Source of the DNA: Palauibacter sp965207805 | GTDB lineage: Bacteria; Gemmatimonadota; Gemmatimonadetes; Palauibacterales; Palauibacteraceae | DNA: 64,000 bases | Direction: 5' to 3' | Assembly (NCBI GenBank): GCA_965207805.1 | Contig: OZ242312.1 | Location: forward strand, 1,550,001 to 1,614,000 | Shown: positions 44,473 to 53,739 of the stretch, in pieces | How positions within the stretch are numbered: position 1 is the first letter of the stretch | How the letters are laid out: each line of letters starts with the position of its first letter | Translations under genes and position numbers: made by a program | Notes under the pieces: generated by a model | Database searches by the model: none | What the model was told of the DNA's origin: nothing | Seen by the model: the letters and a program-made list of their open reading frames with translations, nothing else

Positions 44473-47400
44473 CGCACGACTTCCAGCTGGTCGCCTTCCG
44501 ACCGCGACGACGTCGGGAGCGTACCGGTCAGGTCGCGGACGATGCTGCGGACACGGCCGGTGAGGCGGTCGATGATCAGCGCGGCGCGACCCCCGCGAGC
44601 CCGGTCCACTGACGTCGATCCTTCCGGGCCGCTCAGCGTGAGGTGATCCAGCATCTCCGCCCAGGCGGGGTCGAAGGGGATCGCGAACGTGAACGCGCGG
44701 CTCTCATCATCGACCCCGTGCGCGACCGGAGTCGGTGTAAAGCCGAGTGAGAACAGGATCCGCCCCGCCGCATCGCGGCCCGACAAGCGATACGGGCCCG
44801 CCGACGAGGGAAGACGTGCGGCGGTCGGATACACGAAAGCGGGCTCCAGCCGCAGTTCGCCAGCGTCGACTCCGCCCCAGAGAAGGAGCATGTCGTCCCG
44901 CCCGGTTCGGCCATCCGCCACGCCTGCGGACGCCGATGTCCCGGCATTGCCGGTGCCCGTGAGGCGGAACTCGAGCATCTTGGCGAAGCTGTAGTCGCTG
45001 ATCCACTGCGGGTAGCAATAGGACATCAGATCCCGGTATCCCTCCGGGCTGAACAGGTGCCCCAGGCTCGCCCCGTCGCCACCACCGTCGCCGAAATCGT
45101 GTCCCCACACGCCGATATGGCCGTCGGGCCACGGATAGTCGGGATCGACCGTCCCGGGGTCGGTGATGGGCTCGTCACACGGCGTATGCGGGCGCCCGAG
45201 GTTATGCCCCAACTCGTGCGCGAACACGAGGCGGAGACGACCTGTTCTCTGCTGGAGGCCGTCCGGACCGTGTGAGCCCGTGAGGGAGCTTCGCCCGCCG
45301 AGCATCCCGAGACCATCGATCCAGTACGCGTCCGGGTGCCGCGAGCGTGGCTTCGGCACTCCGAAAATCCCGCTGTAATGCTCCCGGGGGTCCTCGGCTT
45401 CCATCGTCCGGAGCAGTTCGATCTCCCGGATAAGGCCGACTACCCCCGCTTCCGAGGTGTCCGCCGAGGTGTGGTAGGGCTCGCGAAGCGTCACTTGCAG
45501 GTCGCCGACCGGCAGAATCGTGCGGGCGTAACGCAGCACGCTCCGGGACGCGCCCGAGCCCGCTCCCATGGCCGCCGCCGCGAGTTCGCTCGCGAACGCC
45601 GCCACGCGCGGATTCAGGTCCCGGTTTTCTTCAGAATCGTACTGCACGGGAACGAGTGTCACGCGCAGCGGCGGCATATGCCGAACATCGACATGGTGCC
45701 GGCCCTCGGCCGGAAACCGGGACCGGCTCGAGGAGGTCAGGGGGAGTGCGCGGTCCGGATCGAGTTCCACGACCATGCTCACGCCCGGCTGCAGCACCCG
45801 GCCCGGTATGACGGCGTTGAAGGACCTTTCGAGCCGGCTCTCGTCGACCGCGAGCGGGATTCCTCCGCCGGGCGGGTCCAGTTCGGTCCGATACGTTTCC
45901 ACCCCGTCGTGGAAGAAGGTCGCCGTGGCTCCCGGCAGGAAGCCGTTGACTTCATCGGCGGTCGCGAAGACACGAAGGAGGGCGCGCCGGTTCGCGACCA
46001 GCGGCACGCCGCCCTCCCGGTCCTGGGTCGCCTGCGTCAGATACGCGTAGGGCACGGACATCGTGACCGACGCGGGATTGGACACGACGAGCGGATCGCC
46101 CGCGACGAGATCGAAACCATCGCAACGATCCGCGCAGGCCTCGGTAAGCGCCTCTTCCGTGCCGACCGTCACGGAGACCGGGGAATCGGCGGTGCTGCCG
46201 GGAGTGAGCGTCACGGCGGCGCTCGCCGTGGTGCCCGCCCGGACCAGGACCGAGTCGACCGAGAGCGTCCCTCCATGGGCGAGAAGGGGGAGCCGGACGT
46301 CAAACGGCGCGCCCTCCAGTATCCGGGCCTCGATCGTGGCGGGGCCCGGAGCCGTCGGGTCCTCGTGGTCTGTTCGGACGAGCCGCACCGAGAACGCGAA
46401 GGCGGTCTCGTTCCCCCCCAGAGTCAGCCGTTCCAGGCTCCGGAGGCCTGTCAGCGCGCCCGGGGGCAGGGCGCGTAGTTCGTTATCCTGCAGAAACAGT
46501 TCCCGCAGTCCGGCGAGGTCGCCGAATACGCCCGCCGGAAGCGCCTGCAGCCGATTGTCGACCAGGGAGAGCCATTCGAGCCTGCGGAGGCCCGCGAACA
46601 CGCCCGGCGGCAAATCGGTGATCAGGTTTCCCGCGAGATTGAGCACCTCCAGACTGGAGAGGTCCGAGAAGGCCCCGGAAGGAAGAGCTCCCAGCCGGTA
46701 GTCCTGAAGCGAGAGCCATTCCAGGCCGGAGAGCGCGCTCAGGTCGGCCGGGCGCAATTCGCCGAGGACAGCTCCGGGTCCTGCGTCCGGGTCGGGCTCC
46801 CGCGGCCTGACCCTCAGAGAGCGCAGTTCGGCCAGCGCCTGACCATCGGGGGCGCTGCAGTCGTCGGCGCGGAGCCCGCGCACGATCGCGTCGCGCACGG
46901 CGGCCGTCCGGTCGCACACGCCCTCCCGGATGACCACCACGGTGCTCGAAGGAGGGGCGAGCACGAAGCCGCTCCCGGCCGCGGGTCGACCGAGCACGAG
47001 GGTGAGGACTTCGCGGGGCGGCTCGATCTCATCGTCGTCGGCGATCCGAATCTCGATGACGGCGCCGCTCGCGCCCGCGGGGACTTCGACCTCGCCCTCG
47101 CCCGCGTTCAGCACGTCCGCCGAATCCGCGTCATCCGTCAGCCGTGTGTCATCCACGCCCAGCGAATAGCGCACGGTCAGCGGCGATCCCGCGGCCTCGT
47201 CGAGCACGACTTCGACGCGCGCGGTGCCGCCCTCCCGCGCCTGCGCGACGCCGAGGGAGAGGGCGACACCGGCCCCGACCGTCGCCTCGAAACGCTGCGT
47301 GACCGAAAGCCCGCCGCCATCGCGGGCCGTCACCTCCACCGCCGCGGATCCGGCTCCGATCCCCTCCACCGTCACCCGACCTCCGGCAACCGTCACGCGG

Positions 47401-47660
47401 GCCACGCCGGCGTCGAGGGATCTCGCCGCGAACGTCAGCGCATCGCCGTCCGGGTCCCGGAACCAGGCGGCTGCGTCGATGACCGCCGGATGCCCGAGCC
47501 GTACATCGAGATCGGGAAGGGCGTCCACCGCCACCGGGCTCCGGTTTTCTCGGGGCTCAGGCGGCGTGACCTCGGTTCCGCACGCGCCCACCCACACGGC
47601 GGCGCCCGTGAGCGCGACTGCGGCGGCGCGCGTTCGGAACGGGGGCCGGCGACGAGCCAC
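44448..47660 (-). CDS. surface lipoprotein with Calx-beta, leucine-rich repeats and a metzincin-like zinc protease
   Basis: 1070 aa exported lipoprotein (GTG start; lipobox VGAC, Cys27). Domains in order: a cadherin-like/BIg-type domain (about 38-130; AAWFRDPDGDALTF), a Calx-beta domain (about 130-225), Toll-type leucine-rich repeats (about 305-420; repeating LP.G.F..L..LE.L.L..N.L), a beta-rich middle, then a zinc-protease domain with HELGHNLGRPH (His815, Glu816, His819, His825) and a following Met-turn-like LMSYC (Met879). These are the metzincin hallmarks, and the active site is intact. It probably sits on the outer-membrane surface or is released. It is the last gene of a minus-strand group, 6 bp after the desuccinylase-family gene. 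A sharp shift to multi-domain adhesion-like architecture suggests an interaction role; that is inference. Confidence 0.85.
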   Translation of the reverse strand: MARRRPPFRTRAAAVALTGAAVWVGACGTEVTPPEPRENRSPVAVDALPDLDVRLGHPAVIDAAAWFRDPDGDALTFAARSLDAGVARVTVAGGRVTVEGIGAGSAAVEVTARDGGGLSVTQRFEATVGAGVALSLGVAQAREGGTARVEVVLDEAAGSPLTVRYSLGVDDTRLTDDADSADVLNAGEGEVEVPAGASGAVIEIRIADDDEIEPPREVLTLVLGRPAAGSGFVLAPPSSTVVVIREGVCDRTAAVRDAIVRGLRADDCSAPDGQALAELRSLRVRPREPDPDAGPGAVLGELRPADLSALSGLEWLSLQDYRLGALPSGAFSDLSSLEVLNLAGNLITDLPPGVFAGLRRLEWLSLVDNRLQALPAGVFGDLAGLRELFLQDNELRALPPGALTGLRSLERLTLGGNETAFAFSVRLVRTDHEDPTAPGPATIEARILEGAPFDVRLPLLAHGGTLSVDSVLVRAGTTASAAVTLTPGSTADSPVSVTVGTEEALTEACADRCDGFDLVAGDPLVVSNPASVTMSVPYAYLTQATQDREGGVPLVANRRALLRVFATADEVNGFLPGATATFFHDGVETYRTELDPPGGGIPLAVDESRLERSFNAVIPGRVLQPGVSMVVELDPDRALPLTSSSRSRFPAEGRHHVDVRHMPPLRVTLVPVQYDSEENRDLNPRVAAFASELAAAAMGAGSGASRSVLRYARTILPVGDLQVTLREPYHTSADTSEAGVVGLIREIELLRTMEAEDPREHYSGIFGVPKPRSRHPDAYWIDGLGMLGGRSSLTGSHGPDGLQQRTGRLRLVFAHELGHNLGRPHTPCDEPITDPGTVDPDYPWPDGHIGVWGHDFGDGGGDGASLGHLFSPEGYRDLMSYCYPQWISDYSFAKMLEFRLTGTGNAGTSASAGVADGRTGRDDMLLLWGGVDAGELRLEPAFVYPTAARLPSSAGPYRLSGRDAAGRILFSLGFTPTPVAHGVDDESRAFTFAIPFDPAWAEMLDHLTLSGPEGSTSVDRARGGRAALIIDRLTGRVRSIVRDLTGTLPTSSRSEGDQLEVVRGLPRHPG

Positions 47661-47666
47661 GAATAG

Positions 47667-48905
47667 CTAACCGCCCGCGGGCGCAGACTCCGGCCGGCCG
47701 GCGGGCCCTTCCTGGCGTCTCACCATCACCGCCCCGCCGCTCTCGCCTCGGGCGGTAAACCCCATGAGATGGAGCAGCCCGATCACCCACCGGTTGCGGG
47801 CCCAGCGCGCGACGACGACGGCATCGCTCCGCGCTGGATGCGGCCGTACGCCCGGAAGCCATGTGGCCGTGCGATCCGCACCGGCCGTCCGCAGAAGCCG
47901 GGACACCGTCAGCCACACGGGAGCGCGCTGCCGGACGATGAAGAAACCGTCGTCGCCTTGTCGCTGGTAGAGCGGGAGGAAGACGCGGCCCGCAAACGCC
48001 GTCCGAACGGGACCGGACCGGTCCGCGCCGAGTTCCCGCCCCGCCTCGACCACGTCGAAGTTCCTGAACCCCGGGTGCATCCGGAATTCGTCCTCCTCCG
48101 AGACGACGTGGCGATAGCGGACATCCAGCACGCGCGGCAAGCCTTCCGCGCGGCGAGCGAGGCGGGCCCTCCGGTCGCCCCGGCCCGGCGCGCTTCCTTC
48201 CTCGATCAGTCCGAGAGTCTCGAGCAGGATCCACACGGCTTCCTCGTGCACGTCGACGGAAGACGCGGCTGCGTGCTGCCCCGCTTCGATGCCGATGTTC
48301 GCCCAGCCCAGGCGGTCGAAGTAGTGGAGCATGGCGCCATCGATCTGCTCTTCCAGTCCCAGGACGACCGGGACGGGAAGGCGGAGTGCGAGTGCCCGGT
48401 TCTGAAGCGTGTCTCCAAGCGTCGTGAAAGGCGCGCTTTCCGATGATGTGGTATGAAGATCGAGTACGTGGATGGGCCCGCGCGCACGCCGGTCTTCCGC
48501 CTGGAAGGCGGCCAGAAGATCCCGCTGTTCCGCCAATTCGGCGCTCCCCACGATCGGCCCCCTGTCGCCCTCCTGCGCCGGCTCCCCGGAGCGGAGCGAC
48601 TCCAGTACTGCGTCCACGCGCTCGCGCTGCCACACGCGATTGAGATCCTCGTCGATGAACCGCGTACCGGCTCTGCCCGCTTGAAGGTTGCCACGGAGTC
48701 CGACCAAGTCCCCACGCATCCGAAACTGGTTCGACGAGAGCACGTCCAATACCCGTTCCAGCGCCGCGATACCCGCCGGTTCGTTTCCGTGCAGCGAGGC
48801 GATGCAGATGACGAGTGGACCGGGCTCGGCGCCCCGATACGCGCCGATCCGTCGCCCGTGGGCTCCGGGCTCCTCGATGACCCTCGAGGACATCGTGTGG
48901 TTCAC
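47667..48905 (-). CDS. succinylglutamate desuccinylase/aspartoacylase family protein
   Basis: Zinc carboxypeptidase-like (M14/AstE-ASPA) hydrolase, 412 aa. Zinc ligands are His39 and Glu42 in SLHGNEPAG and His151 in LDLHTTS; FIDEDLNRVW supplies substrate contacts. The C-terminal extension (about 270-412) is longer than in AstE and unassigned. GTG 48905 overlaps the pterin dehydratase stop (GTGA); an ATG at 48893 is an alternative start. No other arginine succinyltransferase-pathway gene is nearby, so the substrate is unknown. Confidence 0.87.
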   Translation of the reverse strand: MNHTMSSRVIEEPGAHGRRIGAYRGAEPGPLVICIASLHGNEPAGIAALERVLDVLSSNQFRMRGDLVGLRGNLQAGRAGTRFIDEDLNRVWQRERVDAVLESLRSGEPAQEGDRGPIVGSAELAEQRDLLAAFQAEDRRARGPIHVLDLHTTSSESAPFTTLGDTLQNRALALRLPVPVVLGLEEQIDGAMLHYFDRLGWANIGIEAGQHAAASSVDVHEEAVWILLETLGLIEEGSAPGRGDRRARLARRAEGLPRVLDVRYRHVVSEEDEFRMHPGFRNFDVVEAGRELGADRSGPVRTAFAGRVFLPLYQRQGDDGFFIVRQRAPVWLTVSRLLRTAGADRTATWLPGVRPHPARSDAVVVARWARNRWVIGLLHLMGFTARGESGGAVMVRRQEGPAGRPESAPAGG

Positions 48906-49246
48906 GCCCGCGGTCGATGCAGCGTTTCCGCCTTCGCCGCGAACACGAAATCACTCTCGGTCAGCCCGTCGATCTTGTGCGTCCAGATCCGAACGACGAC
49001 CCGTCCCCAGGCGAGGAACAGGTCCGGGTGATGGTTCTGCTCCTCCGCCATCCCGCCCACGCGATTCACGAAGTCGAGTGCGGTAACGAAGTCCGGGAAG
49101 CGGTATTCCTTCTCGAGGTGATGGCCGTCCACCACCCGCCAGTCGGCCCCGAGTTCTTCCGCGAGTGCGTCGAGGGCCCCGCCCTCCAGGGGAGGAACCC
49201 CGCCTCGACAGGGGATGCACTGCTGCTGCGCGAGCGGTATCGACAT
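48902..49246 (-). CDS. phhB: 4a-hydroxytetrahydrobiopterin dehydratase
   Basis: Pterin-4a-carbinolamine dehydratase, which recycles the pterin cofactor of aromatic amino acid hydroxylases, 114 aa. The active-site pattern AEEQNHHPDLFLAWGRVVVR and WTHKIDGLTESD (His-His-Pro, then the second histidine and Asp) is complete. An N-terminal cysteine pair (CIPC) precedes the domain. No phenylalanine hydroxylase gene is in the window. It lies 35 bp downstream of the peroxiredoxin gene on the same strand. Confidence 0.93.
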   Translation of the reverse strand: MSIPLAQQQCIPCRGGVPPLEGGALDALAEELGADWRVVDGHHLEKEYRFPDFVTALDFVNRVGGMAEEQNHHPDLFLAWGRVVVRIWTHKIDGLTESDFVFAAKAETLHRPRA

Positions 49247-49281
49247 CGGATCATCTCCGTGGCTGCCGTTCGTCTCTGTCC

Positions 49282-49764
49282 TCAGGGCGCGTCCGCAACC
49301 GCCTGCAGGAGTTCCTCATAGTCCGGTTCCACGCCCGCGTCCTCCGACACCCACGCGTACGCCACCCTGCCGTCCGTTCCGATCACGAACGCCGACCGCT
49401 TGGAGACGCCCCTGAACCCGTGAAACTCCTCGTACAGCACGCCCCAGTCACGCGAAACCGTGCGGTTGAAATCGGAGAGGATGGGGAAGGGGATGCTCTC
49501 CTCGGCCCGAAAACGGGACGTGACGAACGGGCTGTCGACGGAGATCGCGAACACGGCGGCGTCGAGCGACGCGTAGGCGTTCCACTCATCCCGGAGCCGG
49601 CACATCTCGGCCGTGCAGACCGAGGTGAAGGCGAGGGGGAAGAAGAGGAGCACGATCCGGTCGCGGCCGAGGTGGTCCCCCAGATCGATCGTTCCTCCGG
49701 CTTCGTAGGGCAGCGTGAACGGCTGCGCGCGGTCGCCGACCGAGATCTTCGCGTTGGAAGTCAT
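49282..49764 (-). CDS. peroxiredoxin (AhpC/TSA, AhpE-like)
   Basis: Thiol peroxidase of the AhpC/TSA superfamily, 160 aa from ATG 49764. The peroxidatic site PLAFTSVCTAEMC has the catalytic Cys followed by a second Cys four residues later; NDWGV-like SRDWGVLYEEFHGFRGVSKR is typical of the AhpE/BCP side. The longer frame to 49785 would overlap the DUF2207 gene end and is less likely. The stop of DUF2207 is one base upstream of this start, so they may be cotranscribed. Confidence 0.9.
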   Translation of the reverse strand: MTSNAKISVGDRAQPFTLPYEAGGTIDLGDHLGRDRIVLLFFPLAFTSVCTAEMCRLRDEWNAYASLDAAVFAISVDSPFVTSRFRAEESIPFPILSDFNRTVSRDWGVLYEEFHGFRGVSKRSAFVIGTDGRVAYAWVSEDAGVEPDYEELLQAVADAP

Positions 49765-49765
49765 G

Positions 49766-51562
49766 TCAGAATGCGCCTCCTCCACCTCCGCCGAAGCCGC
49801 CGCCCGAGAATCCGCCGCCCCCGGAGATCCCGCCGCCCGAGAAGCTCGAGCCCTGGGCGCTGCGCGGCGCGGATTGCATCACGCTGTGCGTCTCCGCGGA
49901 CATGCTGTTCAGGTTCGAGACCAGGATGTGAGAGTTGAACGTCGAAAGAGCGTGCCCATGATACCAGTCCGGGGGTTCGCGATACAGGTCCCGGAAGGCT
50001 CGTGCCCACTGCGCCGCGACGCCCAGCGCCATGGCATACGGAAGACACTTCTCGAACATCTCCGGGCCCGTGATCTTCCGCCTGTAGCGGTCGGATTCTA
50101 CGCGCGTGAGGAATTCCTCGAACCCCTTCACCTGCCGCAGCAGCTCCGTCCCCCTCTTCGTGCGCGCCGGCATGAAGAGTCCGAAGACCACGATGACGAA
50201 GGCGGAGGCGATGGCTGCCCCAAGCACGGCCCCCATCGCCAGCGGGAGTACGGCCTGGGCGAGCAGCCCGCCGAAGAAGATCACGATGCCGACCAGGAAG
50301 CCCAGCCCGACGTATTTTCCGGCGACCATGGCCGGCGACTCCGTGTACACGCCGTGCTCGATGAGCGTCGCCAGCAACGTCGACTTCAGTTCCGGGAGAT
50401 CCTTGTAGAAGCGGTCCTTCAGGTCGGATAGTCGGCGGGTCCTTCGCCCCCCGAAGACCGCCCGCACGAGCGCGCTTTCGTGCGGAGCCAGATGGCCGCC
50501 CGGGAGGTCGCGCCGCTCGAAGACGTAGTCCTTCCCCGTCCCGAGCCCCAGGAGGTGCCTCTCCTCGCGTTCCTCGATGGTGAGGTGTCCCCGGACGGCG
50601 AGGTCGATCAGCGTCGCCGTGATGTCGCGCAGGTCGGCCCGGTTGTCGGCGATGACGCCGACCTCGGCGGGCGTCAGGTCGCCGGGCGGTTCGTAGCGTG
50701 GCTCGATCGACCCGATTTCGGGGTCACGCCCCCGCTCGTTCCAGCGCCGGTACATGAAGGCGAAGGCGAAGAAGGGCAGGAAGAGCGGCCAGTTCGCGAA
50801 CAGGTACATGGCGGCGAGGTCGATCGCCGTGGGCCGCCGGACGACTCCGGCATTCCATCCGATCCCGATGGTCAGGCCTTCCCGGAAGCCGAGCGGCCGG
50901 TCCGTTCGCACGTCGACCCGTGTTCCCGCGACCTCGACCACCGCGTCCTGGCCCGTCGCGCCGTACCCCCCGGTGAAGGCGTGGGCGCGCACGCCCGCGA
51001 CCGCCTGCGGCAGCCTCACCGTCGCGCTTGCCGTATCGATGGGGACCGGCCATTCGGTCCCCGTCACGTTCCAGTACAGTTCGTCGTACGCCTCGACGAT
51101 CGCGTCTTCTCCTTCATCGTCATCCGGCTCGAAGAAGCGGAGCCCGTTCGTCACGCGATAGGAGAGCCGGACCGTGCGCACCGTGTCGACCGCCCCGGGC
51201 ACCCAGATCTTCGTGTTCAGATAGTCTCCATCGCGGTTCGACTCGTAGCGCAGGGGATTCCCGTCGGCGTCCGTCACCGCGTCCACGGAAAGACGCAGCT
51301 TGCGGCGGAACAGGTTGGTCCGGTACTCGACGGGAATCGTGCGGTAGATGCCGTTGTAGCTTCCATTGAATCGGGGCCGGATCGTTTCGGTCACCTCGAT
51401 GGCCCCGCTCTCCAGCACCCGGATGTCGGCGTGGAAGTTCTCGATGCGCCAGGAGCGCTCCTGCGCCGCCGCCGCGGACGAGAGGACGCCGACCAAGGCG
51501 CCCGCCAGCATGGCGGCCCCGAACGCCGCACCGGCGGCTCGTCGCGGACGCTGGCGCATCAC
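49766..51562 (-). CDS. DUF2207 membrane protein with Gly-rich tail
   Basis: 598 aa protein of the DUF2207 family. Signal peptide (cleavage near SAAAAQ, about 34), an immunoglobulin-like extracytoplasmic domain (about 36-245; ETIRPRFNGSYNGIYRTIPV), a membrane segment (about 250-270, LFANWPLFLPFFAFAFMY), a cytoplasmic winged-helix-like region (about 290-400), two more helices (about 415-465), and a C-terminal stretch of serine and glycine only (about 575-598). GTG 51562 overlaps the LemA stop; ATG 51559 would work equally well. Function unknown; the LemA-DUF2207 pairing is recurrent in bacteria. Confidence 0.88.
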   Translation of the reverse strand: MMRQRPRRAAGAAFGAAMLAGALVGVLSSAAAAQERSWRIENFHADIRVLESGAIEVTETIRPRFNGSYNGIYRTIPVEYRTNLFRRKLRLSVDAVTDADGNPLRYESNRDGDYLNTKIWVPGAVDTVRTVRLSYRVTNGLRFFEPDDDEGEDAIVEAYDELYWNVTGTEWPVPIDTASATVRLPQAVAGVRAHAFTGGYGATGQDAVVEVAGTRVDVRTDRPLGFREGLTIGIGWNAGVVRRPTAIDLAAMYLFANWPLFLPFFAFAFMYRRWNERGRDPEIGSIEPRYEPPGDLTPAEVGVIADNRADLRDITATLIDLAVRGHLTIEEREERHLLGLGTGKDYVFERRDLPGGHLAPHESALVRAVFGGRRTRRLSDLKDRFYKDLPELKSTLLATLIEHGVYTESPAMVAGKYVGLGFLVGIVIFFGGLLAQAVLPLAMGAVLGAAIASAFVIVVFGLFMPARTKRGTELLRQVKGFEEFLTRVESDRYRRKITGPEMFEKCLPYAMALGVAAQWARAFRDLYREPPDWYHGHALSTFNSHILVSNLNSMSAETHSVMQSAPRSAQGSSFSGGGISGGGGFSGGGFGGGGGGAF

Positions 51563-52107
51563 GAGAACGCCACCCGCGGTCCCTCGCGCTGCCGCTCGTC
51601 GTCGAGCGAGAAGAACTCCCGGCGCGTGTGGCCGAAGAGCCCCGCGAGCAGATTCGTCGGGAAGACCTGCGTCTTCGTGTTGTAGTCCCGGACGACGGCG
51701 TTGTAGTAGCGTCGAGCGTTCTGCACCGCCTCTTCGATCTCATCGAGGGAGCGCTGAAAGTCCGTGAATGCCTCGACCGCCCGCAGCTGGGGATAGGCCT
51801 CCGAGAGCGCGAAGAGCCTCCCGAGCGCCCCGGCGAGGGCGCCCTCCGCCGCACCCGCCTCAGCGGGCCCCCGCGCGCCCATGGCACGGTTCCTCGCCTC
51901 GACCACGGCCTCGAGCGTCTCGCGTTCGTGGCCCGCGGATGCCTCCACCGTCTCCATGAGGTTGGGGATGAGGTCCCAGCGACGCTTGAGCTGGACGTCG
52001 ATGTCGGCCCAGGCGCCGTTCACGCGTACGCGCAGCCGCACGAGACCGTTGTACATCCCGATGATGATGAACGCGACTGCCGCGAGTATGATCAGGAACC
52101 ACCACAT
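51559..52107 (-). CDS. lemA: LemA family protein
   Basis: 182 aa protein with an N-terminal membrane anchor (WWFLIILAAVAFIIIGMYN) and an all-alpha cytoplasmic or extracytoplasmic bundle. Family signatures include YNGLVRLRVRVNGAWADIDV, LKRRWDLIPNLMETV, AYPQLRAVEAFTDFQ and RRYYNAVVRDYNTKTQVFP. LemA function is undefined in bacteria. It precedes and overlaps the DUF2207 gene by 4 bp. Confidence 0.95.
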   Translation of the reverse strand: MWWFLIILAAVAFIIIGMYNGLVRLRVRVNGAWADIDVQLKRRWDLIPNLMETVEASAGHERETLEAVVEARNRAMGARGPAEAGAAEGALAGALGRLFALSEAYPQLRAVEAFTDFQRSLDEIEEAVQNARRYYNAVVRDYNTKTQVFPTNLLAGLFGHTRREFFSLDDERQREGPRVAFS

Positions 52108-52125
52108 GGCTGGCCTCTGTTTCCC

Positions 52126-52602
52126 CTATTCTTCACGTCCCAGGCGGAGGATGATCTCGAACTCCTCCTCCGTCACCGGCATGACCGAGAGTCGCATGCC
52201 GCGCTTCATGACATTGATAGCCTCGAGACCGGCCGTTTCTTTCATCATCTGCCGCGTCACGGGCGTCGCGAAAGTCTCCACGTAGCGGAAATCGGGGCAC
52301 CACCAGCGGGGATTATCACGGCTCGACTTCGGGTCGAAGTAATGGCTGTCGGGATCGAACTGGGTGGAATCCGGGTGCGCCGGACCCGCGACTTCCGCCA
52401 CGCCGTACACGCCGAGCACCGAAGTGTTGGAATGATAGATGAGGACCTTCTCGCCCGGATTCATCCGGTCGCGCATGAAGTTCCGGACCTGGTAGTTTCG
52501 CACGCCGTCCCATTCCGTCTCGCCGTCCCGCGCGAAGTCTTCGATCGAGTACACGTGCGGCTCGGTCTTGGCCAGCCAGTATCCGGTGATTTCAACCGGC
52601 AT
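52126..52602 (-). CDS. EVE domain-containing protein
   Basis: 158 aa protein made only of an EVE domain, a PUA-like fold that binds modified bases in nucleic acids. YWLAKTEPHVYSIEDF, WDGVRNYQVRNFMRDRM, VLIYHSNTSVLGVYGVAEV and WWCPDFRYVETFATPV define the binding pocket region. ATG 52602 follows AAGGAAGG at about six bases; the frame upstream to 52740 has no family similarity. The RNA or DNA target is unknown. Its start faces the PhzF gene across a 232 bp divergent gap in which I see no convincing promoter pair. Confidence 0.92.
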   Translation of the reverse strand: MPVEITGYWLAKTEPHVYSIEDFARDGETEWDGVRNYQVRNFMRDRMNPGEKVLIYHSNTSVLGVYGVAEVAGPAHPDSTQFDPDSHYFDPKSSRDNPRWWCPDFRYVETFATPVTRQMMKETAGLEAINVMKRGMRLSVMPVTEEEFEIILRLGREE

Positions 52603-52834
52603 GTCACGCCTTCCTTGCTCGTTTCTTCCCGCATCCCGACGGTGCACGGACGTCCCGCGCGAATGGGCGGAATCTACCGGCGCGGCCGCGCACGGTGAAC
52701 CCCGGGCTCCGGGCACCGCCGCTGGCAGCCCGTGGCACACCCCTGCGTCAGCGCCGAGAGCGGCGCGACGCTATTTTGTCTGAACCGCAATGAGGCGCGG
52801 CCGCCCTGAGAGTTTCACGTCGCACGGAGAACGC

Positions 52835-53638
52835 ATGAAGATCCCGCTGTATCAGCTCGACGCCTTCTCGGACCGGCCCTTCGAGGGCAATCCGGCCGCC
52901 GTCTGTCCGCTGGAGGCGTGGCTCGATGACGACGTCCTGCAGAAGATCGCGGCGGAGAACAACCTCTCGGAGACGGCGTTCTTCGTTCGCGACGGCGCGA
53001 GCGCCGAGGGCGCGTTCGGGCTCCGCTGGTTCACGCCCGTTTCCGAGGTCGACCTGTGCGGTCACGCGACGCTGGCCTCCGCCTGGGTCATTCTCGAGCG
53101 GCTGGCGCCCGGCCGCGAGAGCGTGCGTTTCGAGACGAGAAGCGGCGAACTCATCGTGGAACGGGGCGAGGGAGATCTCCTCGTGATGGACTTTCCTGCG
53201 CGTCCGGCGGTGTCGCGCGAAGCGCCCCGCGCGCTGGTGGAGGGATTGGGAGCGGAACCCGCGGATGTCCTGGCCTCGGACCGGGACTATCTCGTCCTCC
53301 TCGATGCCGAGGACGACGTCCGGAAGCTGAAGCCGGATTTTGCCCGGCTGCGTGGACTGGATCGCCTCGGGATCATCGTGACCGCGCCGGGAGTGAGCGC
53401 GGACTTCGTTTCCCGCTTCTTTGCACCGAGCGTCGGCGTGCCCGAAGATCCGGTCACGGGTTCCGCGCACTGCACGCTGGCGCCTTACTGGGCCGAGCGG
53501 CTCGGCCGCGGGGAGGCGCCGCTCGAGGCGCGGCAGATCAGCGCCCGCGGCGGTACCCTTATCTGTCGCCACCTCGGGGATCGCGTGACGATCGCCGGCC
53601 GCGCGGCGCTCTATCTTTCCGGCGAGATTATGCTGTGA
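52835..53638 (+). CDS. PhzF family epimerase/isomerase
   Basis: Diaminopimelate-epimerase-fold enzyme of the PhzF family, 267 aa. LYQLDAFSDRPFEGNPAAVC, catalytic Glu in NNLSETAFF, CGHATLASAW, and FAPSVGVPEDPVTGSAHCTL are present. ATG 52835 follows GGAGA (52826-52830). No phenazine genes surround it, so it is a generic family member rather than phenazine PhzF. Confidence 0.93.
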   Translation: MKIPLYQLDAFSDRPFEGNPAAVCPLEAWLDDDVLQKIAAENNLSETAFFVRDGASAEGAFGLRWFTPVSEVDLCGHATLASAWVILERLAPGRESVRFETRSGELIVERGEGDLLVMDFPARPAVSREAPRALVEGLGAEPADVLASDRDYLVLLDAEDDVRKLKPDFARLRGLDRLGIIVTAPGVSADFVSRFFAPSVGVPEDPVTGSAHCTLAPYWAERLGRGEAPLEARQISARGGTLICRHLGDRVTIAGRAALYLSGEIML

Positions 53639-53739
53639 CGGATTCCGGCGTGCGGCCGTCTACGGTACAGCGGATGACAGCGGGCGCGGGACCGGACCGC
53701 CGGCCGGATGCCTCGGAGACGCGGAAGGGAACGGGACAG

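Noticed and set aside
52603..52834. Promoter pair between the divergent EVE and PhzF genes
   Set aside because: TATTTT at 52772 resembles a -10, but no matching -35 lies at 16-19 bp upstream.
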